Source of the DNA: Sphingomonadales bacterium
GTDB taxonomy: Bacteria > Pseudomonadota > Alphaproteobacteria > Sphingomonadales > Sphingomonadaceae
Length of the DNA stretch: 64,000 nt
Direction: 5' to 3'
NCBI GenBank assembly: GCA_028871475.1
Contig: JAGWMZ010000018.1
Span: 17,543-81,542, forward strand
Shown here: positions 26,315 to 35,894 of the stretch, one piece after another
Layout of the letters: every line of letters begins with the position of its first letter
How positions within the stretch are numbered: the stretch's first letter is position 1
The notes under the pieces: model-generated
Database searches by the model: none
Seen by the model: only the letters and a program-made list of their open reading frames with translations
What the model was told of the DNA's origin: nothing
Made by a program: the position numbers and the translations under genes

Positions 26315-28681
26315 ATGACGATGAACCTCACTCGACGTGACACGATGGCAGGTCTGGCGGCGGGCGGCGCGACGCTGGCGATGAATGTGCCCGCCAGGGC
26401 CGCGACCGGGACACCGGCCGCGAGGCAGGCCAGCGGCAACCGTCACCTGCTGTGGTATCGCCAGCCCGCCAAAGTGTGGACCGAGGCGCTGCCCATCGGC
26501 AATGGCATCTGCGGGGCGATGGTCTTTGGCGGCACGGCGCAGGAGCGGCTGCAGCTCAACGAGGGTACGCTCTGGGCGGGCGGCCCTTGCGATCCGGTGA
26601 ACCCCCGCGCGCGCGATGCCATTCCCAAAGTGCGCGAACTGGTCTTTGCCGGGCGCATCGCCGAGGCCGAGGCGATCATCAACGAGGCGATCATCGCCCA
26701 CCCGCGCGACCAGATGCCCTATCAGCCGCTGGCCGATCTGCTGCTCGATTTCCCTGGCCTGGGCACAGTGAGCGAGTATCACCGCGAACTCGACATCGAC
26801 ACGGCAATGGCCACCACGCGCTTTACCGCAGGCAGGGCAAGTCATGTCCGGCAGGTGATCGCCTCGCAGGGCGACCGGGTGATCGCGCTCAAACTGTCGG
26901 TGACGGGGCCGGGCGGTCTCGATGTCGATCTTGCCCTGACCTCGCTGCAGCAGGGCGTCGTCACCCGCGCGCAGGGCAGCACTGGCCTGCTGTTGACCGG
27001 GCACAATGGCGCGGTGGAGGGCGTGGCGGGCGCGCTGCGCATTGCCGCGCGGCTGTCGGTGACCACGCAGGGCGGGCATGTCACGCCCACCGCGCAGGGC
27101 AAGCTGCAGATCCGCGGCGCGCGTTCGGCCACGATCCTCATCTCGATGGCGACCAGCTATCGCAATTTCGCCGATGTCTCGGGCGACCCGCTGGCCGTCA
27201 CCGCCGGCATCATCGCGCGCGCCGCGCCACGCGGTTTTGCCCGCATCGCCTGGGATGCCAGCGCCCGTCATCAGCGCCTGTTCCGTCGCATGGACGTCGA
27301 CCTTGGTACCTCGGCCAACGCGCAACTGCCTACCGACGAGCGCATCAAGGCCGCACCGGCGGGCAATGATCCGGGGCTGGCGGCGCTCTATTTCCAATAT
27401 GCGCGCTATCTGCTGATTTCCTGTTCGCAGCCGGGCGGGCAGGCGGCCACCCTGCAGGGCCTGTGGAACGACAGCGTCGATCCGCCATGGGGATCGAAAT
27501 ACACCATCAACATCAACACCGAGATGAATTACTGGCCCGCCCATTCGACCAATCTGGCCGAATGCGTGGCGCCGCTGGTGCAGATGCTGCGCGAAATGGC
27601 CATCACCGGCGCGCGCACCGCCCGGGAAATGTATGGCGCGCGGGGCTGGGTGTGCCACCACAACACCGATCTGTGGCGCGAGACGGCGCCGATCGACGGT
27701 GCGTCCTGGGGCATGTGGCCCACGGGCGGTGCCTGGCTGTGCACCCATCTGTGGGAGCATTACGACTATACCCGCAACATGGCCTTCCTGCGTTCGGTCT
27801 ATCCGGTGATGGCAGGGTCTGCGCGCTTCTTCCTTGATACGCTGCAAACCGACCCCAACACTGGCGCGCTGGTCACCAATCCTTCGCTCAGCCCGGAAAA
27901 CCAGCATGGCCATGGCGGGGCGGTCTGTGCCGGCCCCACGATGGATATGGCGATCCTGCGCGACCTGTTCGACCAGACCAGCGCGGCGGCTCGACTGCTT
28001 GGGCAGGACGCGGGTTTTGTCGCGGAAATGCAAGCCGCCCGCCAGCGTCTGGCGCCCTACAAGATCGGCCATCTCGGCCAGTTGCAGGAATGGCAGCAGG
28101 ACTGGGACGCCGACGCCCCCGAGCAGCAGCATCGCCATGTCTCACATCTGTATGGCCTCTATCCCTCGCATCAGATCAGTCCCGATGCGACACCCGATCT
28201 GGCGGCTGCGGCCCGGCGCACGTTGGAAATTCGCGGCGACAAGGCGACAGGCTGGGCGACGGCCTGGCGCATCAACCTTTGGGCCCGTCTGCGCCAGGGC
28301 GATCATGCCCACAGCATCCTGCATTTCCTGCTGGGGCCCGAGCGCACCTATCCCAACATGTTCGATGCCCATCCCCCCTTCCAGATCGACGGCAATTTCG
28401 GCGGCACGGCGGGCATGGTGGAAATGGTGCTGCACAGCCATGACGATGTGATCGAATTGTTGCCCGCGCTGCCCGCCGCCTGGCCCGATGGCCACATGAC
28501 GGGGCTGCGCGCGCGCGGGGCCTGCGGCGTGGATATAGCGTGGCGCGGCGGCCATCTGGCCTCGGTGACGCTGCATCCCGAAATGACTGGGGACCGCATG
28601 CTGCGCTGGGGGGCGCGCAGCCGCCAGCTTCGTCTGCGCGCCGGTGTGCCGGTGACATTGGGGGGTGGCGATTTTGCCTGA
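26315..28681 (+). CDS. GH95 alpha-L-fucosidase-type enzyme, Tat-exported
   Basis: The 788-residue protein begins MTMNLTRRDTMAGLAAGG, a likely Tat signal. It carries the GH95 signature regions: WTEALPIGNGICGAMVFGG, LNEGTLWAGGP, the active-site asparagine region INTEMNYWPAHSTNLAE, the acid region NPSLSPENQ, and FQIDGNFGGTAG, whose aspartate matches the base residue (D766 in Bifidobacterium AfcA). GH95 enzymes invert alpha-1,2-L-fucosides; a few prefer L-galactose. In a xyloglucan locus it would remove terminal fucose so that GH35 can reach galactose, as for Cellvibrio Afc95A. It is the last gene of the run beginning at the halogenases. Confidence 0.93.
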   Translation: MTMNLTRRDTMAGLAAGGATLAMNVPARAATGTPAARQASGNRHLLWYRQPAKVWTEALPIGNGICGAMVFGGTAQERLQLNEGTLWAGGPCDPVNPRARDAIPKVRELVFAGRIAEAEAIINEAIIAHPRDQMPYQPLADLLLDFPGLGTVSEYHRELDIDTAMATTRFTAGRASHVRQVIASQGDRVIALKLSVTGPGGLDVDLALTSLQQGVVTRAQGSTGLLLTGHNGAVEGVAGALRIAARLSVTTQGGHVTPTAQGKLQIRGARSATILISMATSYRNFADVSGDPLAVTAGIIARAAPRGFARIAWDASARHQRLFRRMDVDLGTSANAQLPTDERIKAAPAGNDPGLAALYFQYARYLLISCSQPGGQAATLQGLWNDSVDPPWGSKYTININTEMNYWPAHSTNLAECVAPLVQMLREMAITGARTAREMYGARGWVCHHNTDLWRETAPIDGASWGMWPTGGAWLCTHLWEHYDYTRNMAFLRSVYPVMAGSARFFLDTLQTDPNTGALVTNPSLSPENQHGHGGAVCAGPTMDMAILRDLFDQTSAAARLLGQDAGFVAEMQAARQRLAPYKIGHLGQLQEWQQDWDADAPEQQHRHVSHLYGLYPSHQISPDATPDLAAAARRTLEIRGDKATGWATAWRINLWARLRQGDHAHSILHFLLGPERTYPNMFDAHPPFQIDGNFGGTAGMVEMVLHSHDDVIELLPALPAAWPDGHMTGLRARGACGVDIAWRGGHLASVTLHPEMTGDRMLRWGARSRQLRLRAGVPVTLGGGDFA

Positions 28682-28688
28682 TCGCGGG

Positions 28689-28723
28689 GCCGGGAGGGGG
28701 GCGATGTCGCCCCGCCGCCCGGC
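28689..28723. terminator. Bidirectional hairpin between convergent GH95 and esterase genes
   Basis: GCCGGG/CCCGGC outer arms enclose a GGGGCG/CGCCCC inner stem with an ATGT loop. It fills the 52-bp gap between two gene ends, so it could stop transcription from either side, although no T-run is present. Confidence 0.5.
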
Positions 28724-28733
28724 TGAGGCGGCG

Positions 28734-29729
28734 TCAGGCCCGATAGAGCTCGTGGCGGCGCCCATAGGCATAGAACAGATCCGCCCAGGCCGAGGCGGGG
28801 GTCGTTTTGGGCAGGCGAACGCCAAATCCATGGCCACCCTTGTCAAAACCATGGAATTCGCAAGGGCGCGCCTTGGCCAGCAGCGCGCCATACATCGCCA
28901 TGCTGTTGGCAATCGGCACCAGCCCATCGTCGCTCGATGCGGTCAGGAAGACGGGCGGCGTGCTCTCACTCACCAGGTTCTCCACCGATCCCGCGCGCCG
29001 TTCAGCCTCGCTTGCACCGGCGCCCAGCAGCGCATCGCGCGAGCCGGCATGGACGAAGGGTTGGGCCAGCGTCACCACCGGATAGATCATGCCGACCAGA
29101 TCGGGCCGGGCAGAAAGGTGGTCGGCCGCGTCCACTGGCGTATAGGTTGCCTCGCCAAAACGCGTGGCGATGCTGCCCGCCAGATGGCCGCCGGCCGAAA
29201 AGCCCAGCACGGCAACACGCGCCGGGTCGATGCCGAATTCACCCGCGCGCGACCGGATGAGGCGCATGGCGCGCTGGGCATCCTGCAGGGGCACGACTTG
29301 CCGGTTGGCCCAGCCTTCGCCGGGCAGGCGGTAATAGAGGATGAAGCAGGTAACGCCGCGCTCAGTCAGCCAGCGGGCCTGCTCCTCGCCCTCATTGTCG
29401 ATGGACAGGAAGCCATAGCCGCCGCCTGGAATGATCAGCACAGCCGAGCCATCCTGAAAGGCGGGGCGGCGCACCTCGATGGTGGGGTGGGCAATACCGG
29501 TCAGCCAGCGGTCGTCAAAGCCCGCGTCGCTCGAGCGCTGTTCATAGGCCGGTTTCGGCAGTTTGGCAGGGGCGCCGGGGGCCTCGCCGGGCCACAGGGG
29601 GATCGAGGGGCCGTGGTGGGTGATGGAGCGGGTACCGGCACGCGCTTGCGGCGCGATCGTCGAGGCGGCCACACCTGCCAGCGTCATCCCGCCCAGCAGT
29701 GTGCGGCGTGAGGTCAATACCGTGTTCAT
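28734..29729 (-). CDS. Alpha/beta-hydrolase esterase, likely carbohydrate acetyl esterase, Tat-exported
   Basis: The 331-residue protein has a twin-arginine leader (MNTVLTSRRTLLGGMTLAG) and an alpha/beta-hydrolase fold of the BD-FAE/acetyl-esterase kind. Landmarks are the oxyanion-hole segment LIIPGGGYGFLSID, the nucleophile in LGFSAGGHLAG, an aspartate in SSDDGLVPIANS and the histidine in KGGHGFGVRLP. Such enzymes remove acetyl groups from xylan or xyloglucan sugars, which would open them to the neighbouring hydrolases; the substrate is inferred. ATG 29729 is supported by AGAAGG upstream. It faces away from the GH74 gene. Confidence 0.83.
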   Translation of the reverse strand: MNTVLTSRRTLLGGMTLAGVAASTIAPQARAGTRSITHHGPSIPLWPGEAPGAPAKLPKPAYEQRSSDAGFDDRWLTGIAHPTIEVRRPAFQDGSAVLIIPGGGYGFLSIDNEGEEQARWLTERGVTCFILYYRLPGEGWANRQVVPLQDAQRAMRLIRSRAGEFGIDPARVAVLGFSAGGHLAGSIATRFGEATYTPVDAADHLSARPDLVGMIYPVVTLAQPFVHAGSRDALLGAGASEAERRAGSVENLVSESTPPVFLTASSDDGLVPIANSMAMYGALLAKARPCEFHGFDKGGHGFGVRLPKTTPASAWADLFYAYGRRHELYRA

Positions 29730-29907
29730 GCGTCCTTCTCTCCAGAGCCTGCCTCTGGCCTTGTTGTCGTCCAATCTCTGCACCCATGCGAGCGATCATG
29801 TTTTCCCTTTCACCGAAAAGGTTTCTGATCGCATTCTCTTTGCATCACGCCATGGTAGCGCTATTCATCGCACCGATCTTCAAAAAACGAAAGATGGGAG
29901 GTGGGGG

Positions 29908-32184
29908 GTGACGATGGCACGGGCAGGACGCGCGCGCCCTTTCGCGCAGAGCATGACGGCGGGGCTTGCGACTTGCGTTGCGGCCATGGTTGCCTGTGCT
30001 GTTGCATCTCCTGCCGTAAGAGCAGCGCCATCCTTGCCCACGGTTGCCTATGACTGGTCCAATGTCCGCGTCGGCGGGGGCGGTTTTGCGCCCGGCATCA
30101 TCTTCAGCACGGTGGAGCCGGGCCTTGCCTATCTGCGCAGCGACATGGGCGGCGCCTATCGCTGGGACGCCCGGTCCGCACGCTGGCTTCCCCTGCAGGA
30201 TGGCGTGGCGCAGGCCAGCTATATGGGGGTCGAGAGTCTGGCAGTCGATCCGGTCGATGCCGGCACGGTCTATCTGGCCGCGGGGATGGCGGCGAGCATG
30301 CCAGCCGCGATGTTCCGTTCCACCGATTATGGCGCGCATTGGCAGGTGACCCCCGTGCCCTTCGCGATGGGCGGCAATGAGGATGGTCGCGGGCTGGGCG
30401 AGCGTCTGGCGATCGACCCCTTCGACCATGCGCGGCTGCTGTTCGGCTCGCGCCATCAGGGTCTGTGGCAAAGCCGGGACGCGGGGGCGCATTGGCAACA
30501 GGTGGTCAGCTTTCCGCTGGCCGGGCTGGGCCTGCCAAAGCGCCGCCGGGGAACACATGGCGGCTTGTCCTTTGTGGTTTTCGACCCCGCGCGCAAGGGC
30601 CGTATCTTCGTGGGCAGTGCCGATCCGGGCGCGCAGCATCTGTTCCTCTCCGAGGATGGGGGGGCGAGCTGGCGCGCCGTTGCAGGCGGCCCGCCATCGG
30701 ACCTGCTGGCCGCCAAGGCGGTGTTGGGGCGAGATGGCAAGCTCACACTCACGCTCAATGACGGGATCGGGCCCAATGGCATCACGCGCGGCGCGGTCTG
30801 GCAGCTGGACACGATGACCATGGCGTGGCGCGAGGTGACCCCCTTGCGCGGGCTCGCAGCGCCGCGTAGCGGCTATATGGGCGTTGCCGTTTCGGCAGCG
30901 GACCCGAACATGCTGGCGGTCAGCACGGTCGATCGCGGCGATCCGGTCGATACCGTCTGGCTGAGCCGCGATGGCGGCACCCATTGGGACGAGCTGTGGC
31001 GCCGCTCGACGCGCGACGTCTCCTCCTCGCCCTTCCTCGATTTCAATGGCCATGCCAATTTCGGGCACTGGATCGCGGGTCTGGCGATCGACCCATTCGA
31101 TCCGGGCCATGCCGCCTATGTCACGGGCGCCACGGTCTATGGCACGCAGGCGTTCGACAAGCCGGGCACGATGCCGTGGCGGCCCTGGACGCAGGGCATC
31201 GAGCAAACCGCCGTCATCACCCTTGTCAGCCCGACCGGCGGTGCGCATCTGATCTCCGGCTTTGGCGATATTGGCGGCTTTCGGCATGATGATCTGGCGG
31301 TGTCGCCGCCGCGCATGCATCTTCAGCCTTTTCTCACCAACACCAACACGCTGGATTATGCCGGGCGCGTGCCCATGATCATGGTGCGCAGCGGCAACAC
31401 CCACATGCGCAAGGTACCCGATACGTCGCTGGCATGGTCGGATGATGGCGGGGCATCGTGGCGGGGGCTGCATTTGCCGCCCTGCATGCCCCATGGTGAC
31501 GGCTCACCCTGCCCGGAGGAAACCGGCGATGCGGCGATCACCGTTTCGGCCGATGGTGCGGTGTTTCTGGTTGAAACCGATGCGCCGCTGCTCTCGCGCG
31601 ATCATGGTCTTCGTTGGCAGCGCGTTTCGGGGCTGCCGGCGCGCACGCGGGTGACGGCGGACAAGGTTGACGCGCGCCGCTTCTATGCGCTGGATTTCGC
31701 CAAGGGCCATGTTCTGCGCAGCGAGGATGGCGGCGCCCGTTTCCACCCCGTGGCGGGCAGGGGGCTGCCGGCGGATCTTTCCGCTGCCCATTCGCTGAAC
31801 CGCGAAGACCCCGCGCCGCTGCTGGCCGAAACCGAGCGGGCCGGAGGGCTATGGCTTTCACTGGGCGGGGCGTTGTGGCACTCGGCGGATGGCGGCGCCA
31901 GTTGGCAGCGACGCGCGGCGGCACTTCATGTCGAGCGTTTTGGCCTGGGTAAGGGGCAGGCCGTGGGCCGACCGGCGCTCTATGCGCTTGGTACGGTGAA
32001 GGGTGTGCGCGGCCTGTGGCGTTCGCTCGATGGCGGCGGCGCATGGCAACGCATCAACGACAATGCTCACCAGTGGGGCCTGCGGATCCGCATGGTTTCG
32101 GGCGATCCGCGGCTGTTCGGGCGGGTCTATGTGGCAACGGACGGGCGCGGGCTGATCTTTGGCGATCTTGTTAGGGGGAAATGA
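29908..32184 (+). CDS. GH74 xyloglucanase
   Basis: The 758-residue protein carries a Sec-type signal ending SPAVRAAPS and then two seven-bladed beta-propellers, visible as repeated segments such as MFRSTDYGAHWQVTPV, LWQSRDAGAHWQQV, LFLSEDGGASWRAV and LWHSADGGASWQRR. YDWSNVRVGGGGFAPGIIF near residue 49 contains the aspartate expected as a catalytic residue. GH74 endo-enzymes cut the beta-1,4-glucan backbone of xyloglucan with inversion. It is the best marker that this locus targets xyloglucan. GTG 29908 has GGGAGG 6 bases upstream; ATG 29914 is the near alternative. It is translationally coupled to GH35 through an ATGA overlap. Confidence 0.92.
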   Translation: MTMARAGRARPFAQSMTAGLATCVAAMVACAVASPAVRAAPSLPTVAYDWSNVRVGGGGFAPGIIFSTVEPGLAYLRSDMGGAYRWDARSARWLPLQDGVAQASYMGVESLAVDPVDAGTVYLAAGMAASMPAAMFRSTDYGAHWQVTPVPFAMGGNEDGRGLGERLAIDPFDHARLLFGSRHQGLWQSRDAGAHWQQVVSFPLAGLGLPKRRRGTHGGLSFVVFDPARKGRIFVGSADPGAQHLFLSEDGGASWRAVAGGPPSDLLAAKAVLGRDGKLTLTLNDGIGPNGITRGAVWQLDTMTMAWREVTPLRGLAAPRSGYMGVAVSAADPNMLAVSTVDRGDPVDTVWLSRDGGTHWDELWRRSTRDVSSSPFLDFNGHANFGHWIAGLAIDPFDPGHAAYVTGATVYGTQAFDKPGTMPWRPWTQGIEQTAVITLVSPTGGAHLISGFGDIGGFRHDDLAVSPPRMHLQPFLTNTNTLDYAGRVPMIMVRSGNTHMRKVPDTSLAWSDDGGASWRGLHLPPCMPHGDGSPCPEETGDAAITVSADGAVFLVETDAPLLSRDHGLRWQRVSGLPARTRVTADKVDARRFYALDFAKGHVLRSEDGGARFHPVAGRGLPADLSAAHSLNREDPAPLLAETERAGGLWLSLGGALWHSADGGASWQRRAAALHVERFGLGKGQAVGRPALYALGTVKGVRGLWRSLDGGGAWQRINDNAHQWGLRIRMVSGDPRLFGRVYVATDGRGLIFGDLVRGK

Positions 32185-33848
32185 TGACAACGTTGACGAA
32201 GCTGAAGTCGCTGGCGCTGGCCGGTGTGCTGACCGGAGCGATGCTGGCCCAGACGGGCATTGCGCAGTCCGTGAGCGCGCAGAACGCCACCCCCATGCCC
32301 CGGCTGGAAAGCCGCGAGGGGCATCATGCGCTGATCGTCGATGGCGCGCCTTTCGTGATGCTGGGCGGGCAGGTCAACAATTCGAGCAATTACGCCGAGC
32401 CGCTCAAAACCGCCTGGCCGGTGCTCGATGCCATCCACGCCAACACCGTTGAGGTGCCCATCGCCTGGGAACAGGTGGAGCCGGTGGAGGGCAGGTTCGA
32501 TCTCTCTTTCCTGCAGGATCTGCTCGATCAGGCCCGCGCGCATGACAAGCGCGTGGTGCTGCTGTGGTTCGGCACATGGAAAAACACCAGCCCCTCCTAT
32601 GCCCCGGCATGGGTGAAGCTGGATAATGCCCGCTTCCTCCGGATGAAGGACCCACAGGGCAAGGATCATGGCGTGCTGACCCCTCTGTCATCCGCCACGC
32701 TGGCGGCTGACAGCCGCGCCTTTGTAAAAGTGATGGAATATCTGCGCGACCATGACCGGCAGAACACGGTGATCATGGTTCAGCCCGAGAACGAGACCGG
32801 CTCCTACCGCGTGCCGCGCGATTTCTCGGCGGAGGGCAATCGGCTGTTTGCGCAGCCCATCCCGGTGGCATTGGCGAGCAAGACGGGCAAGTCCGGCACA
32901 TGGACCCAGGCCTTTGGAGCGCAGGCGCCGCGCGCCTTCAACACCTGGTATGTCGCGAGCTATGTCAACGCCGTGGCGCAGGCAGGCAAGGCGGTAAAGC
33001 CACTGCCGATGTATGTGAATGCCGCACTGGCGGGGCCGTCCAACGTGCCCGACCCGACCGGCGTGGCCAGTGGCGGACCGCAGTGGGATGTGCTCGACAT
33101 CTGGAAGGCGGCGGCCCCCTCCATCGACCTTGCCGCGCCCGACATTTATGATCGCGCCAGCGCCAATGTGATCCAGTATCTCGACAAATATAACCGGCCC
33201 GACAATGCGCTGATGGTGCCCGAGATCGGCAATGCGAAGGATTTCGCGCGCTTTTTCTGGCCGACCATCGGACGGGGCGGCATCGGCTTTTCGCCCTTTG
33301 GCATGGATGCCAGCGGCTATTTCAACTATCCGTTGGGCGCGCGCGGGATCGACCAGAAGGAGCTGGCCACTTTCGCCCTGCCCTATGCCACGGTGGGCAG
33401 CATCATGCGCGACTGGGCGAGGATTGCGGCCACCCACCCCACCTGGGGCGCGGCCAAGCCCGATGACGGCGCCGATCAATCGGTGACGCTGGGCCAGTGG
33501 AGGATCACCGCGAGCTGGGGCCAGTGGCAGTTCGGCATGAAGGACTGGACCTGGATCAAGGCCGAGCCGGCGCCCTGGGCCAGCGAGCCGGTGGGCGGCA
33601 TGGCGGTGGCGCAACTCTCCGACCATGAATATCTGGTGATGGGCGACCATGTGCGCGTCAGTTTTTCGCCAGCGCAGAGCCGCGATGACGGTGTGATCGT
33701 CGCAGTGGAGGAAGGCACATTTCGCGATGGCAAATGGGTGACGGCGCGCGTGTGGAACGGCGACCAGACCGATTATGGCCTGAATTTCATCGACCACCCG
33801 CAGGTGCTCAAGGTCACCACCGGTTTCTATCGCGGCAAACGGCGCTGA
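32181..33848 (+). CDS. GH35 beta-galactosidase (with C-terminal DUF5597-type domain)
   Basis: The 555-residue exported enzyme has a Sec signal ending SVSAQN. The GH35 barrel follows: MLGGQVNNSSNY, VEVPIAWEQVEPVEG, acid/base E203 in QPENETGSYR and nucleophile E348 in VPEIGNAKDF. The last roughly 140 residues form a beta-rich domain (QWRITASWGQWQFG, GVIVAVEEGTFRDGKWV) found in bacterial GH35 enzymes of xyloglucan loci such as Cellvibrio Bgl35A. It would remove beta-1,2-galactose from xylosyl side chains. An AGGGGGAA site precedes the start; ATG 32184 is also possible. Confidence 0.92.
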   Translation: MMTTLTKLKSLALAGVLTGAMLAQTGIAQSVSAQNATPMPRLESREGHHALIVDGAPFVMLGGQVNNSSNYAEPLKTAWPVLDAIHANTVEVPIAWEQVEPVEGRFDLSFLQDLLDQARAHDKRVVLLWFGTWKNTSPSYAPAWVKLDNARFLRMKDPQGKDHGVLTPLSSATLAADSRAFVKVMEYLRDHDRQNTVIMVQPENETGSYRVPRDFSAEGNRLFAQPIPVALASKTGKSGTWTQAFGAQAPRAFNTWYVASYVNAVAQAGKAVKPLPMYVNAALAGPSNVPDPTGVASGGPQWDVLDIWKAAAPSIDLAAPDIYDRASANVIQYLDKYNRPDNALMVPEIGNAKDFARFFWPTIGRGGIGFSPFGMDASGYFNYPLGARGIDQKELATFALPYATVGSIMRDWARIAATHPTWGAAKPDDGADQSVTLGQWRITASWGQWQFGMKDWTWIKAEPAPWASEPVGGMAVAQLSDHEYLVMGDHVRVSFSPAQSRDDGVIVAVEEGTFRDGKWVTARVWNGDQTDYGLNFIDHPQVLKVTTGFYRGKRR

Positions 33849-33988
33849 CAGCGGATCAGGCGGGCACCAGCGATCGAAAGGTTCGTGTTCCCGGCGCTGG
33901 ATCCGTTGCTTGGCCATCTGCGCAGGAGTGCTTCTTCATCACCGCGTTTCATGCTAACACTTGGCCAGAAACGAGAGGAATCTTGTTG

Positions 33989-34531
33989 ATGGATAACCCA
34001 TTTCCAGGGGACAACTCCCGGAACAAGGCTCTGGCGGCGCGGTGGAGCTGCGCGGCTGAAGCCATCGAGGCCCTGGCAGGTGCCCGGTCGCTGGATGCGG
34101 TGGTCAGCGTGCTGCGCGCCTTCGCCCGCCGCGCGGTGGGGGCGGACGGCATCGCAATCGTGCTGCGTGATGGCGATCAATGCCATTATATCGCGGAGGA
34201 TGCGATGGAGCCCCTGTGGGAAGGGCAGTTTTTTCCTGCCGCCACTTGTGTCTCGGGCTGGGCGATGGAGCATCGGCATACTGCGGTGATCGGCGATGTG
34301 TTCAACGATCCGCGCGTTCCCCTGTCGGCCTATCGTACCACCTTCGTGCGCTCGATGCTGATGGTGCCGATCGGTAAGACCGACCCGATTGCCGCGATTG
34401 GCGCCTATTGGTCCGAAGTCGGCAAGCCAAGCGAGGATGAGATCGCTTTGCTGGAGGCGCTGGCGCGCGCGGCTTCGGTTGCGGTGGAAAACGACAGGCT
34501 GGTCAGGCGCATGGACCGCCCGGGCTCCTGA
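33989..34531 (+). CDS. Stand-alone GAF-domain protein
   Basis: The 180-residue cytoplasmic protein is nearly all one GAF domain: AEAIEALAGARSLDAVVSVLRAF, GIAIVLRDGDQCHYIAED, then GQFFPAATCVSGWAMEHRHTAVIGDVFNDPRVP and FVRSMLMVPIG. This arrangement resembles the sensory domain preceding HWE-type histidine kinases, but no kinase follows; the frame stops and the next gene is convergent. It could bind a small ligand and act on a partner, or be the remaining half of a split sensor kinase. ATG 33989 has GAGAGGA 9 bases upstream. The upstream open frame (from 33734) shadows the GH35 gene. No link to the sugar genes can be shown. Confidence 0.7.
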   Translation: MDNPFPGDNSRNKALAARWSCAAEAIEALAGARSLDAVVSVLRAFARRAVGADGIAIVLRDGDQCHYIAEDAMEPLWEGQFFPAATCVSGWAMEHRHTAVIGDVFNDPRVPLSAYRTTFVRSMLMVPIGKTDPIAAIGAYWSEVGKPSEDEIALLEALARAASVAVENDRLVRRMDRPGS

Positions 34532-34616
34532 ACCATGCGGTCGTCATCGGCAGGCTGACCAGTCTGATGCCGGCCGGTCCGGCAGGAAGGCTGGGCTTTT
34601 CCGAATGTTTCAGATC

Positions 34617-35894
34617 TCAGGCCGCGCGGCCATAGCGCGCAATGGCAAGGTCGCCATGCTCGATTTCGGGCTGCCGGCCCGAGATGACATCGGCCAGCAC
34701 GCGGGCGGAACCGCAGGCCATCGTCCAGCCTAGCGTGCCATGGCCGGTGTTGAGATAGAGATTGTCGAGCCCCGTTACGCCGATGACAGGCGTGCCATCG
34801 GGCGTCATCGGGCGCATGCCGGTCCAGAAATTGTCCGTGCCGGCCCGATCGCTGCCGGGAAGGGTGGCGCCGGGGAACATCTCGCCCAGCGACAGATGCA
34901 GCGTGTCGCGCGCGCGGGGCCGCAAGTCGCGATTGAAACCAGAAAGCTCGGCAATGCCGCCCACGCGGATGCGGTCGCCAAGGCGGGTGATGGCGACCTT
35001 GAAGGTCTCGTCCATCACGGTCGATTGGGGCGCGGCGGCATCCGAGGCAACCGGGACGGTGATCGAATAGCCCTTGACCGGATAGACCGGCAGGTCGATC
35101 CCCAGCGGGCGCAGCAGCGCGGGCGAGAAGCTGCCCAGCGCCACCACAAAGGCATCGGCGGCGATCAGACCCTGATCGGTACGCAGGCCGGTGATACGCC
35201 GGCCATCGCTCTCCAGCGCCTGAATGCCCACGCCATAGCGCAGGGTGACGCCTGTTTCCTGTGCGCGCTCGGCAAGGCTCTGCGTGAATTTGAAGCAGTC
35301 GCCCGTTTCATCATGGGGCAGGCGCAGACCGCCGGCAATCGGCGCGCTGGCATGGGCAAGGCCCGGTTCGGCTGCGATGCAACCGGCGCGGTCCAGCACC
35401 TCGAAGGGCACGCCGTAGGACGCGAGCACGTCAGTGTCCTTGCCCAGAGCATCAAGCTGCGCCTGCGTGCGGAAGACCTGCAACGTGCCGTTTTGGCGCT
35501 CGTCGAAGGCGATGCCGGTGTCATGGCGCAGCGCTTCAAGGCAATCGCGGCTGTATTCGGCCACGCGCACCATCCGCGCCTTGTTGCGGGCATAGGAGCG
35601 GGCATTGCACTCGCCCAGCATTTTCGCCATCCAGCGCCATGTCGCCATGTCGCAGCCGGGGTTCAGGATGAGCGGGGCATGGCGCATCGCGAGCCATTTC
35701 AAGGCCTTCATCGGCACGCCCGGCGCTGCCCATGGCGAGGCATAGCCCGGCGAGATCTCGCCTGCATTGGCAAAGCTGGTTTCCAGCGCCGCTCCGGGCT
35801 GCCGTTCGATCACCTCGACCTCATGGCACGCGCGCGCCAGATACCATGCGGTGGTGATGCCAATGACACCGGCACCCAGAACGGCGATCTTCAT
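34617..35894 (-). CDS. dadA: D-amino acid dehydrogenase
   Basis: The 425-residue FAD flavoprotein oxidises D-amino acids, chiefly D-alanine, to 2-oxo acids and ammonia, feeding electrons to the respiratory chain at the inner membrane. It opens with the FAD-binding motif [19 protein letters not shown], followed by [30 protein letters not shown], a DadA hallmark, and ends with [16 protein letters not shown] and [12 protein letters not shown]. It overlaps the alanine racemase stop by four bases (ATGA), so racemase and dehydrogenase form one catabolic unit for L- and D-alanine as in the dadAX operons. Confidence 0.95.
   Translation of the reverse strand: MKIAVLGAGVIGITTAWYLARACHEVEVIERQPGAALETSFANAGEISPGYASPWAAPGVPMKALKWLAMRHAPLILNPGCDMATWRWMAKMLGECNARSYARNKARMVRVAEYSRDCLEALRHDTGIAFDERQNGTLQVFRTQAQLDALGKDTDVLASYGVPFEVLDRAGCIAAEPGLAHASAPIAGGLRLPHDETGDCFKFTQSLAERAQETGVTLRYGVGIQALESDGRRITGLRTDQGLIAADAFVVALGSFSPALLRPLGIDLPVYPVKGYSITVPVASDAAAPQSTVMDETFKVAITRLGDRIRVGGIAELSGFNRDLRPRARDTLHLSLGEMFPGATLPGSDRAGTDNFWTGMRPMTPDGTPVIGVTGLDNLYLNTGHGTLGWTMACGSARVLADVISGRQPEIEHGDLAIARYGRAA

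Noticed and set aside
30044..32160. Repeated GGASW-type segments considered as a DNA repeat array
   Set aside because: They are the normal blade repeats (Asp-box-like turns) of the GH74 double propeller, not a tandem DNA repeat.
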